A stretch of DNA of 16,280 nt from JAXDBV01 sp034678415 (GTDB taxonomy: Bacteria; Bacteroidota; Bacteroidia; Bacteroidales; VadinHA17). Shown piece by piece: positions 7,176 through 14,723 of the stretch. Under the pieces are notes generated by a model. That model was not told the DNA's origin. It searched no databases and saw only the letters and a program-made list of their open reading frames with translations. The stretch is taken from contig JAXDBV010000006.1 of the NCBI GenBank assembly GCA_034678415.1, positions 1 to 16,280 of the forward strand, given 5' to 3'. The stretch's first letter is position 1. Every line of letters starts with the position of its first letter. The position numbers and the translations under genes are program-made.

Positions 7176-10100
7176 CCCAGCTTTTTATGGCAATATCGTT
7201 GATATTCATTTTACATACGGCAGTGAGAAAGGCGTTGGCCAGCCGGGCATTGGTGATCAGGGGTATATTGAAATCCACGGCATTGCGCCGGATGAGGTAG
7301 TCGTTGTTGAGTTCGGTTTTACTCAGGTTTTTCGGGATATTGATGACCAGGTCCACCACCTTATTGCGGATCAGGTCCAGGGTGTTGGGCTTTTTGCTCT
7401 CATCGGGCCAGTGAGCGACGAACGCTTCCACGCCATTGGCCTGGAGGAACTGTTGTGTGCCCCTCGTGGCGTAAAGGGTAAAGCCTTTTTCCTGCATGAG
7501 ACGTACGCTGTTCAGCAGTTCCACTTTTGATCTAGGAGGGCCGGAGGAAAGCAGAATTCCTTTTTCAGGCAGCTTGTAACCCACTGAAAGCATCGATTTC
7601 AGTATGGCCTCATAGAAATCCTCACCGATGCATCCCACCTCGCCGGTTGAAGCCATATCCACCCCGATAACGGGATCGGCTTTATGAAGACGGGTAAAGG
7701 AGAATTGCGGGGCTTTCACGCCGATGTAATCGAGATCGAATGCAGATTTGTGCGGCTTTTCCACCTCCAGTCCAAGCATGATCATGGTTGCCAGTTCAAT
7801 AAAGTCGATCTTGAGCACCTTCGACACGAAGGGGAAACTACGGGATGCCCTAAGGTTGCATTCAATAACCTTGATATCGTTATCCTTTGCCAGGAACTGA
7901 ATATTGAATGGTCCGGTAATACTCAGCTGGCGGGCTATCTCCCGGCTGATCTTCTTGATCCTCCTCACCGTCTCAAAATAGATTTTCTGTGGGGGGAAGA
8001 CCATAGTAGCATCGCCGGAATGGACACCGGCAAACTCCACATGTTCGGAGATGGCATAGGCAATCATTTCACCCTGGCGTGCCACCCCGTCGAGCTCTAT
8101 TTCCTTGGCGTGCTCAATGAACTCGCTCACCACCACAGGGTGTCGTTTCGACACCTTGGCGGCCACTTGAAGGAAATGTTCAAGCTCTTCCTTGTTCGAC
8201 ACCACATTCATTGCGGCACCTGACAGCACGTATGATGGCCTGACGAGTACCGGGTAACCGATATGTTCGACAAAATCGTTGATCTGTGCGATGGTTGTCA
8301 GCTCTTTCCACCGGGGCTGGTCAACGCCAATCCTGTCGAGCATGGAGGAGAACTTATGCCTGTCTTCCGCCTGGTCAATGGAATGGGGGGAGGTTCCAAG
8401 GATAGGTACATCTGCCTGGAAGAGCCTGAGTGCCAAATTGTTTGGTATCTGTCCTCCCATGGATATGATCACTCCCCTGGGACGTTCCAGTTCAACAATA
8501 TCGAGCACGCGTTCAAATGACAGTTCGTCAAAATAAAGCCGGTCGCAGACATCATAATCGGTACTTACCGTTTCGGGATTATAATTGATCATGATGGAAC
8601 GCAGGCCCTGCTTGCGGATGGTTTTCAATGCCCCGACGCTGCACCAGTCGAATTCAACGCTGCTGCCGATGCGATAAGCCCCTGAACCCAGCACGATGAC
8701 CGATTTACTGTCGTGTTCGAACGGTATATCATGTTCGGTTCCGCCGTAGGTGAGGTACAGGTAGTTGGTCTGGGCAGGGTACTCGGCAGCCAGGGTATCG
8801 ATCTGCCGCACCACAGGGTAGATATTGCGGTTCAGGCGGTGCCTGCGTACCTTCATCAGGGTATGTTCGATCTCATCGGGTTCGGGATTGAGGACGAGAC
8901 GTGCTATCTGGAAATCGCTGAATCCGTAAACCTTGGCATCGCGTAACAGCTCATCAGGAAGGGTATCAAGAGAGGTATACTTCTGCAGGTTGTATGACAG
9001 GTCAACAATGTTTTTTAGTTTGTTGAGAAACCATTTGTCGATCTTTGTCATCTCATAAATCCTGTCGACACTGTATTTTTTTTCCAGGGCATCGGCTATG
9101 ACGAAGATTCTCATATCGGTTGGTTCGGCCAGTTCCTTGTCGAGGTTATCGAAGATGAGGTTACGGTTTCCCACGAAGCCGTGCATCCCCTGGCCGATCA
9201 TGCGCAGTCCTTTCTGTATGGCTTCCTCGAAGGTACGTCCGATGGCCATCACTTCTCCCACGCTTTTCATGCTGCTTCCGATATGGTGAGACACCCCGAT
9301 GAATTTGTTCAGGTCCCAGCGTGGTATTTTACATACTATATAATCAATGGCCGGTTCGAAACAGGCGGTGGTGGTTTTTGTGACGGCATTTTTCAGTTCC
9401 GGCAGGCCGAATCCGAGGGCAAGTTTTGCTGCCACGAAGGCGAGGGGGAAGCCTGTAGCTTTGGAGGCCAACGCGCTGGAACGCGACAACCTGGCGTTCA
9501 GTTCGATGACACGGTAGTCTTCCGAATGGGGATCGAGGGCAAACTGGATGTTACACTCCCCGATCACACCGAGGTGACGGATAATGCGGATAGACAGCTC
9601 ACGCAGGGTATGATACTCGGTATTGGTCAGCGTTTGTGAAGGGGCAACCACAATACTTTCGCCGGTATGGATGCCCAGCGGATCAAAGTTTTCCATGTTA
9701 CACACGGTGATGCAGTTATCGAATGCATCGCGCATCACCTCGTATTCAATTTCCTTCCATCCTTTGAGGCTTTCCTCCACCAGTATCTGTCCGGTATAGG
9801 AGAAGGATTTATTAGCCAGTGCGATGAGCTCTTCCTCATTGGCACAGAACCCGCTTCCCTGACCGCCAAGGGCAAAGGCCGAGCGAATAATGACGGGATA
9901 GCCCAGTCCGGCTGCAGCCTTTATCGCATCGGCCACACTGGTGACTGCCACGCTTTTGGGCACCTTAATATCAATTTCGCCAAGCCTTTTCACAAACAAT
10001 TCGCGGTCTTCGGTATCGATGATAGCCTGTACCGGGGTTCCAAGCACCCTGACATTATGGTTGGCCAGCACTTTCTTCTTGAACAGTTCGATGCCGCAAT

Positions 10101-10383
10101 TAAGGGCTGTTTGTCCGCCGAAGGATAATAATATCCCGTCGGGTTTTTCCTTTTCGATCACTTTTTCGACGAAGAAAGGGGTGATGGGGAGGAAGTAAAT
10201 TTTATCGGCCACATCTCCCGTGGTTTGTACCGTGGCGATATTGGGATTGATAAGTACGGTGGAGATACCTTCCTCGCGCAATGCTTTAAGTGCCTGTGAA
10301 CCAGAATAGTCGAACTCGCCTGCCTCTCCGATTTTCAGGGCTCCCGATCCCAGGATAATGACCTTACGGATACCGTGTTCCAT
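7159..10383 (-). CDS. carB: Carbamoyl-phosphate synthase (glutamine-hydrolysing) large subunit
   Basis: Makes carbamoyl phosphate from bicarbonate, two ATP and ammonia tunnelled from CarA, for arginine and pyrimidine synthesis in the cytosol. The 1074-residue length fits the family (E. coli 1073). The two homologous synthetase halves each open with a matching motif, VIILGSGALKIGEAGEFDYS near residue 8 and VIVLGSGAYRIGSSVEFDWC near 570. ATP-grasp landmarks include FGGQTALN, ARLSRSSALASKATG, ASRSFPFVSKV and DMASTGEVGCIG. The C-terminal methylglyoxal-synthase-like regulatory domain runs from about 942 and ends KSWDEYKQ. The frame is intact. The start at 10383 (MEHGIRKVIILGSG) places the first motif as in homologues. 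It heads a leftward string with the GNAT, glycosyltransferase and permease genes, and is divergent from argR over 92 bp, so ArgR control is plausible. carA is about 3.2 kb away on the same strand rather than adjacent. Confidence 0.98.
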   Translation of the reverse strand: MEHGIRKVIILGSGALKIGEAGEFDYSGSQALKALREEGISTVLINPNIATVQTTGDVADKIYFLPITPFFVEKVIEKEKPDGILLSFGGQTALNCGIELFKKKVLANHNVRVLGTPVQAIIDTEDRELFVKRLGEIDIKVPKSVAVTSVADAIKAAAGLGYPVIIRSAFALGGQGSGFCANEEELIALANKSFSYTGQILVEESLKGWKEIEYEVMRDAFDNCITVCNMENFDPLGIHTGESIVVAPSQTLTNTEYHTLRELSIRIIRHLGVIGECNIQFALDPHSEDYRVIELNARLSRSSALASKATGFPLAFVAAKLALGFGLPELKNAVTKTTTACFEPAIDYIVCKIPRWDLNKFIGVSHHIGSSMKSVGEVMAIGRTFEEAIQKGLRMIGQGMHGFVGNRNLIFDNLDKELAEPTDMRIFVIADALEKKYSVDRIYEMTKIDKWFLNKLKNIVDLSYNLQKYTSLDTLPDELLRDAKVYGFSDFQIARLVLNPEPDEIEHTLMKVRRHRLNRNIYPVVRQIDTLAAEYPAQTNYLYLTYGGTEHDIPFEHDSKSVIVLGSGAYRIGSSVEFDWCSVGALKTIRKQGLRSIMINYNPETVSTDYDVCDRLYFDELSFERVLDIVELERPRGVIISMGGQIPNNLALRLFQADVPILGTSPHSIDQAEDRHKFSSMLDRIGVDQPRWKELTTIAQINDFVEHIGYPVLVRPSYVLSGAAMNVVSNKEELEHFLQVAAKVSKRHPVVVSEFIEHAKEIELDGVARQGEMIAYAISEHVEFAGVHSGDATMVFPPQKIYFETVRRIKKISREIARQLSITGPFNIQFLAKDNDIKVIECNLRASRSFPFVSKVLKIDFIELATMIMLGLEVEKPHKSAFDLDYIGVKAPQFSFTRLHKADPVIGVDMASTGEVGCIGEDFYEAILKSMLSVGYKLPEKGILLSSGPPRSKVELLNSVRLMQEKGFTLYATRGTQQFLQANGVEAFVAHWPDESKKPNTLDLIRNKVVDLVINIPKNLSKTELNNDYLIRRNAVDFNIPLITNARLANAFLTAVCKMNINDIAIKSWDEYKQ

Positions 10384-10475
10384 TGTATTTATTTAGGTGA
10401 TAAAATTAAAAATAAAATCGTGAAACCGTTAAAAAAAGGAATGATTGTATATATTTGCGATCTGAACGTATAAAT
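10384..10475. promoter_or_regulatory. Divergent carB/argR control region
   Basis: This AT-rich region of 92 bp must hold both promoters. The argR -7 element is listed separately. For carB, the minus strand has TAATTTTA (10401-10408), one mismatch from TAnnTTTG, placed to give a 5' leader of about 10-15 nt. No leader ORF or attenuator-like structure is seen in so short a space. Regulation by a DNA-binding repressor such as ArgR would fit the layout. Confidence 0.5.
10450..10457 (+). promoter_or_regulatory. Candidate Bacteroidota -7 element for argR(GH)
   Basis: TATATTTG matches TAnnTTTG exactly. Transcription would start roughly at 10461-10464, leaving a leader of about 12-20 nt before the ATGs at 10476 and 10482. 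The TTG at 10455 lies inside this element and so is unlikely to be a start codon. A -33 TTG box is not clear; GTTA at 10428-10431 is the nearest candidate at the right distance. Confidence 0.55.
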
Positions 10476-10483
10476 ATGCATAT
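10474..10483. promoter_or_regulatory. Perfect palindrome over the argR start codon, possible operator
   Basis: ATATGCATAT is a perfect 10-bp inverted repeat covering the start ATG at 10476 and abutting the ATG at 10482, just downstream of the inferred transcription start. ArgR proteins bind AT-rich palindromic ARG boxes in arg promoters and commonly repress their own gene. The match to the E. coli ARG box (TGAAT, spacer, ATTCA) is poor, so calling this an ArgR site is inference only. Confidence 0.3.
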
Positions 10484-10958
10484 GAGAAACCGGTTGAACC
10501 GTCTGCTCATTATAGAGAAGCTGATCAGGCAGCACAGGATGAGCACGCAGGAAGAGTTGCTGAGCAGGTTAGGGCAGAAAGGGATAAAGGTAACACAGGC
10601 AACCCTTTCGCGTGATCTGAAATATCTTAAAATATCGCGTACATATGATGAGCATGCACAGGTGTATTATACATTGCCTGAGAGCGCCGTATCGTTACCG
10701 GGCGGGCCAGAGCTGCAGCCATCCGTGAACGGGCTTCTGGGTCTCGGGTTTTCTTACCGGATGGCTCTCATCAAGACATTGCCCGGCTTTGCCAGCAGTA
10801 TAGCCATGAGGATTGACAGGGCCGGTAAACGGGCGATACTGGGGACGATAGCCGGCGACGATACCATCCTGGTAGTGCCCCGTGAGGGCGCCACAAGGAA
10901 AGACATTATTACCGCCCTGAAAATGATATTTCCCCAGGCCACCGACGTGTTCAAATAA
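10476..10958 (+). CDS. argR: Arginine repressor ArgR
   Basis: Hexameric, arginine-sensing transcription factor of arginine metabolism. The N-terminal winged-helix domain shows the recognition signature VTQATLSRDLKYLKIS. The C-terminal arginine-binding and oligomerisation domain shows GTIAGDDTILVV followed by an amphipathic helix. I place the start at ATG 10476 (160 residues) or ATG 10482 (158), close to the 156 of E. coli ArgR. The frame is open back to a TTG at 10455, but that TTG sits inside the -7 promoter element. It is the first gene of argR-argG-argH, 72 bp before argG, and divergent from carB. It probably controls its own operon and perhaps carB and carA in response to arginine. Confidence 0.94.
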   Translation: MHMRNRLNRLLIIEKLIRQHRMSTQEELLSRLGQKGIKVTQATLSRDLKYLKISRTYDEHAQVYYTLPESAVSLPGGPELQPSVNGLLGLGFSYRMALIKTLPGFASSIAMRIDRAGKRAILGTIAGDDTILVVPREGATRKDIITALKMIFPQATDVFK

Positions 10959-11030
10959 TCCGGTGGCAACCGTTGATCCTTTGGTTCTGCAGATGATATT
11001 ACATGACGGATTTATTAAAACGTAAACAAG
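10959..11030 (+). other. argR-argG spacer
   Basis: The spacer is 72 bp with no gene, no clear hairpin and no good TAnnTTTG element. It is compatible with co-transcription of argR and argG. The argG ATG is preceded by an A-rich stretch (AAAACGTAAACAAG) instead of a strong Shine-Dalgarno sequence, as usual in Bacteroidota. Confidence 0.4.
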
Positions 11031-12275
11031 ATGAAAAAGATCGTACTTGCCTATAGCGGGGGGCTCGATACCTCGGTTATTTTGAAATGGCTCATCGAGG
11101 GAGGCAACGAGGTGATTGCCTTCATAGCGGATGTCGGACAGGATGAAGATTTCAAGGTATGCCGTGAGAAAGCATTAATGCTGGGAGCCTCGAAGGTGAT
11201 CATTGCCGACCTGAAGCGTGAATTTGTGACCGATTTTATTTTTCCTGCCATTCAGGCAAATGCGATATACGAAGGCAGGTATTTACTGGGGACAGCACTG
11301 GCCCGTCCGCTCATTGCCAGGGAGCAGGTGAAAGTGGCACGGCAGGAAGGATCGAGGATTGTGTCGCACGGTGCCACGGGAAAAGGGAACGACCAGGTGC
11401 GCTTTGAACTCAGCTATTATGCCCTGGATCCAAAGATCACCGTCTACAGTCCATGGAAAGATCCGGAATTTCTTTCCCAGTTTAGCGGGCGGACCGATAT
11501 GCTCAATTACGCGGCATCAAGAAATATTCCCGTCAAAGCATCGGTCGCAAAACCATTTAGCGAGGATGACAACCTGATGCACATAAGCCATGAGGCCGGT
11601 ATACTGGAAGACCCGATGTTCCAGCCGTCAAAGGATATTTATACCAAGATGGTGCTCCCCATGGATGCCCCGGATGAGTTGACCCCCCTGGAGATACAGT
11701 TTCTGGACGGTGTACCGATTAAGGTAATCAACAGGAAGGATCAAACGGTCAAGACGGATCCGCTGGAGCTTTTCATGTATCTCAATGAGCTGGGAGGCAG
11801 GAACGGCATCGGTTTACTGGATATGGTGGAGAACCGGTTTGTGGGTATCAAGTCACGGGGGGTATATGAAACACCGGGAGCCACCATTCTTTATTTGGCA
11901 CATATGGATATTGAAGGTATAGCCATGGACCGCGAAGTGATGCGGCTGAGGAACATGCTGAGCCCGAAATTTTCGGAGCTGGTGTATTACGGTTTCTGGT
12001 ACAGTCCCGAGATGGAGTTTCTCCGTGCCGCGGTAAACAAGAGTCAGGAGCTGATCGATGGCTCGGTGTTCCTGTCGCTCTACAAAGGGAATGTAATCAT
12101 CGATGGAAGGGAATCGCCCAGTTCATTGTATGACAAGGAGGTATCAAGTATGGATATTGCCGGAGGGTTTGATCAGACCGACAGCAAGGGGTTTATCAAG
12201 ATTAATGCCATCCGGCTTATGGCTCACAGGGCTATCGTTGAAAAGCGGGCGGCAGCAAAGCATCATGCATCATGA
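11031..12275 (+). CDS. argG: Argininosuccinate synthase
   Basis: Joins citrulline and aspartate with ATP to give argininosuccinate, the next-to-last step of arginine synthesis in the cytosol. The 414 residues begin with the N-type ATP pyrophosphatase P-loop, AYSGGLDTS (7-15). The second signature HGATGKGNDQVRFE (113-126) follows, then FSEDDNLMHISHEAGILEDP (176-195). These motifs and the length place it in the widespread class shared by many bacteria and eukaryotes. The roughly 400-residue type that I recall from Bacteroides has a quite different N-terminus and an HGSTGAGNDQIRFD motif. The start ATG at 11031 puts the P-loop at the usual distance from the N-terminus. The stop overlaps the argH start by 4 bp (ATGA), so the two are translationally coupled and their products act in sequence. 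The C-terminal tail is basic and His-rich (AAAKHHAS). Confidence 0.97.
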   Translation: MKKIVLAYSGGLDTSVILKWLIEGGNEVIAFIADVGQDEDFKVCREKALMLGASKVIIADLKREFVTDFIFPAIQANAIYEGRYLLGTALARPLIAREQVKVARQEGSRIVSHGATGKGNDQVRFELSYYALDPKITVYSPWKDPEFLSQFSGRTDMLNYAASRNIPVKASVAKPFSEDDNLMHISHEAGILEDPMFQPSKDIYTKMVLPMDAPDELTPLEIQFLDGVPIKVINRKDQTVKTDPLELFMYLNELGGRNGIGLLDMVENRFVGIKSRGVYETPGATILYLAHMDIEGIAMDREVMRLRNMLSPKFSELVYYGFWYSPEMEFLRAAVNKSQELIDGSVFLSLYKGNVIIDGRESPSSLYDKEVSSMDIAGGFDQTDSKGFIKINAIRLMAHRAIVEKRAAAKHHAS

Positions 12276-13612
12276 AACTCTGGAGCAGGAACGGATCCAT
12301 GGAGAAGGAGGTGGAACGCTTCACCATCGGACAGGATCCGCAACTGGATATCATGCTTGCCCCATACGATATCCTGGGGTCCATAGCACATGCCCTTATG
12401 TTGATGGAAACGGGGCTGATTGCCCGAACGGAAGGCTCTGATCTGGTGAGGGTACTGAGGGATATTTATCAGTCCACCCGGCAAAACAGGTTTATCATTG
12501 AGAAAGGTATAGAGGATGTGCACTCACAGGTGGAGATGATACTGACTAGGGAACTGGGGGAGACGGGAAAGAAAATACATACGGCTCGTTCCCGGAATGA
12601 CCAGGTGCTTCTTGACCTGCGACTGTTTACCCGGGATCAGTTGGAAGGGCTGGTGAACCGGGTAAAGGGTCTGTTTGACAAGCTTATGGTTAAGAGCGAG
12701 GCACACAGGGAGGACCTGATGCCTGGCTACACCCATATGCAGGCTGCCATGCCTTCATCGTACGGGTTATGGTTTGCAGCGTTTGCCGAGAGCCTCGTTG
12801 ATGACAGCCTGTTACTGGAGTGTGCATACCGTATCACGAATCAGAACCCGTTAGGATCGGCCGCCGGTTATGGCACCTCCTTACCCATCAGCCGGCAACG
12901 AACGACCGAGCTGCTGGGTTTTGAAAACCTGCTCGTGAATGTGGTTTATGCCCAGATGACCCGGGGGAAGGTCGAAGCAGTGGTGCTCTCAGCCTGCGCC
13001 TCCGTAGCCCGTACCATAGGACGTATGGCACACGATATAGTGCTTTATTGCGGTGAGGACTTCCGTTTCTTCACGGCTGACCGATCGGTTACCACCGGAT
13101 CGAGCATGATGCCTCACAAGCGTAACCCGGATGTGTTTGAACTGATCAGAGCAAAATGCAACACTATACAGGCATTAACCTATACCAATGCCCTGCTGAC
13201 CACCAACCTGTCAACAGGCTATCACCGTGACCTGCAGATACTGAAAGAACACTATTTGCCCATGTTCGGAACCTTGGCGGAATGTATTGATATGATGGCC
13301 TTCGCCCTTGACAGGATACAGGTGAATAAAGACATCATCAAACAGGACAAATACAGGTATATTTTTTCTCTCGAGAGAGTGAACGAACTGGTCAGGAGAG
13401 GTGTTTCTTTCAGGGAGGCATACCATCAGGTTTCCCTCTCGATCTCCGATGGCCTATGGGTGGTTCCGGAGCTGCCTGCCTATACTCATGAAGGCAGCAT
13501 CCATAATTTGTGCAACCATCTTATCAAGCAACGAATGGACCGGGTGCTTGGTTTGTTTCCTTTCCGGAATGTTCGCGACAGGTATCAGTTCCTGCTGGAA
13601 GGAACGGTATGA
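12272..13612 (+). CDS. argH: Argininosuccinate lyase
   Basis: Splits argininosuccinate into arginine and fumarate, the last step of arginine synthesis. It belongs to the tetrameric fumarase/aspartase superfamily. The 446 residues show HTARSRNDQV (103-112), GYTHMQ with the likely catalytic His155, NPLGSAAGYGTSLPI (192-206), and the superfamily signature GSSMMPHKRNPD (276-287) carrying the flexible-loop catalytic serine. The start ATG overlaps the argG stop (ATGA). Most ArgH proteins are about 450-470 residues, so the length is near normal; the C-terminus is somewhat short but not truncated in appearance. Its stop lies only 13 bp from the stop of the convergent carA, which leaves no room for separate terminators. 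Confidence 0.97.
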   Translation: MKLWSRNGSMEKEVERFTIGQDPQLDIMLAPYDILGSIAHALMLMETGLIARTEGSDLVRVLRDIYQSTRQNRFIIEKGIEDVHSQVEMILTRELGETGKKIHTARSRNDQVLLDLRLFTRDQLEGLVNRVKGLFDKLMVKSEAHREDLMPGYTHMQAAMPSSYGLWFAAFAESLVDDSLLLECAYRITNQNPLGSAAGYGTSLPISRQRTTELLGFENLLVNVVYAQMTRGKVEAVVLSACASVARTIGRMAHDIVLYCGEDFRFFTADRSVTTGSSMMPHKRNPDVFELIRAKCNTIQALTYTNALLTTNLSTGYHRDLQILKEHYLPMFGTLAECIDMMAFALDRIQVNKDIIKQDKYRYIFSLERVNELVRRGVSFREAYHQVSLSISDGLWVVPELPAYTHEGSIHNLCNHLIKQRMDRVLGLFPFRNVRDRYQFLLEGTV

Positions 13613-13625
13613 ATACTTGTTTCTG

Positions 13626-14711
13626 CTAACCCTTCTTGTATTTTTCAATAAAACCGATAAACTGGTCGAAGAGGAAGGTGGTGTCTGTAGGTCCTCCCGA
13701 CGCTTCGGGGTGGAATTGTGTGGAGAACCATGGCATTTTCCTGTGCTTCATACCTTCGTTTGTATTGTCGTTCACATTGATGAACAGCGGTTGCCAGTCG
13801 GGTGGCAGGGAGTTATTATCTACTGCATAGCCGTGGTTTTGTGAGGTGATATATGCTCTTTTTGTACCCGGTTCCATGACGGGCTGGTTATGGCTCCGGT
13901 GGCCGTATTTCAGCTTGTAGGTGTCGGCACCGGCCGCCAGTGCCATAAGCTGGTTACCAAGACAGATACCGAAAATTGGCCGTTCCTGCCGGAAAGCACG
14001 GGCAATGTTCTCAATGCTGACCTTGCACAATTTGGGATCGCCGGGACCGTTGGTGATGAATAATCCGTCGTAGGATTCGGAAAGGAAGTCATAATTCCAT
14101 GGTATGCGTATCACGGTGGTGTCGCGGTGAAGCAATGACCGGATGATATTGTTCTTCACCCCGCAATCAAGCAACAGTATCTTCAGGGAACCATTCCCGT
14201 ATACTTCTTTCCTCCCGGTGCTCACCTTCTCAACGAGGTTTTCCCTGTTGGGGTCATAGAATCCGATATCTTCTTTGTCGAACACAATTTTACCCAGCAT
14301 GGTTCCTTTTTCCCGCAATCTTTTTGTGAGGGCACGGGTATCAATGCCGAAAAGGGCTGGCACATTGAATTTTTGCAACCATTGGGCCAGGCTGCCCTCT
14401 GCATTCCAGTGGCTGTAATGGAAAGAGTAATCGGAAACGATGAGCCCGGAAACATGGATCGTTTCCGATTCATAATATTTCAGAATACCGTTTTCGCGTT
14501 CATTACCGGGTGCCCCGTAGTTACCGATGAGAGGGTAGGTAAAAACGAGGATCTGCCCTTTATATGAGGGATCGGTCAGGCTCTCGGGATAACCCGTCAT
14601 GGCGGTGTTGAATACCACCTCTCCGGCGATCGATCTGGGAGAACCGAACGACTTCCCCTGGATTTCAGTGCCATCTTCCAGTACAAGTTTTGCTTTTCTG
14701 ATTTTTTCCAT
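13626..14711 (-). CDS. carA: Carbamoyl-phosphate synthase small (glutamine amidotransferase) subunit
   Basis: Hydrolyses glutamine and delivers ammonia to CarB. The 361 residues comprise the CarA-specific N-terminal domain (GEVVFNTAMTGYPESLTDPSY, about 30-50; GIDTRALTKRLR, 122-133). A class I glutamine amidotransferase domain follows, with oxyanion region NGPGDP (221-226), nucleophile Cys250 in GICLGNQ, and catalytic His334 and Glu336 in HPEASGGPTDT. Length is within the family range (about 355-385). The start ATG at 14711 (MEKIRKAKLVLEDG) fits homologues. It follows the MalY/PatB-type gene by 12 bp on the same strand, so it is probably co-transcribed with it. Its partner carB is on the same strand but beyond the oppositely oriented argRGH genes. 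Confidence 0.97.
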   Translation of the reverse strand: MEKIRKAKLVLEDGTEIQGKSFGSPRSIAGEVVFNTAMTGYPESLTDPSYKGQILVFTYPLIGNYGAPGNERENGILKYYESETIHVSGLIVSDYSFHYSHWNAEGSLAQWLQKFNVPALFGIDTRALTKRLREKGTMLGKIVFDKEDIGFYDPNRENLVEKVSTGRKEVYGNGSLKILLLDCGVKNNIIRSLLHRDTTVIRIPWNYDFLSESYDGLFITNGPGDPKLCKVSIENIARAFRQERPIFGICLGNQLMALAAGADTYKLKYGHRSHNQPVMEPGTKRAYITSQNHGYAVDNNSLPPDWQPLFINVNDNTNEGMKHRKMPWFSTQFHPEASGGPTDTTFLFDQFIGFIEKYKKG

Positions 14712-14723
14712 GGATGTATATGT

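Noticed and set aside
7684..8223. 179-codon plus-strand open frame, and similar ones at 9181-9639 and 9667-10128
   Set aside because: All lie opposite carB and reflect its codon bias. carB is intact and unmistakable.
10455..10475. TTG start extending ArgR by seven residues
   Set aside because: The TTG lies within a perfect TAnnTTTG promoter element, and ATGs at 10476 and 10482 give the usual family length.
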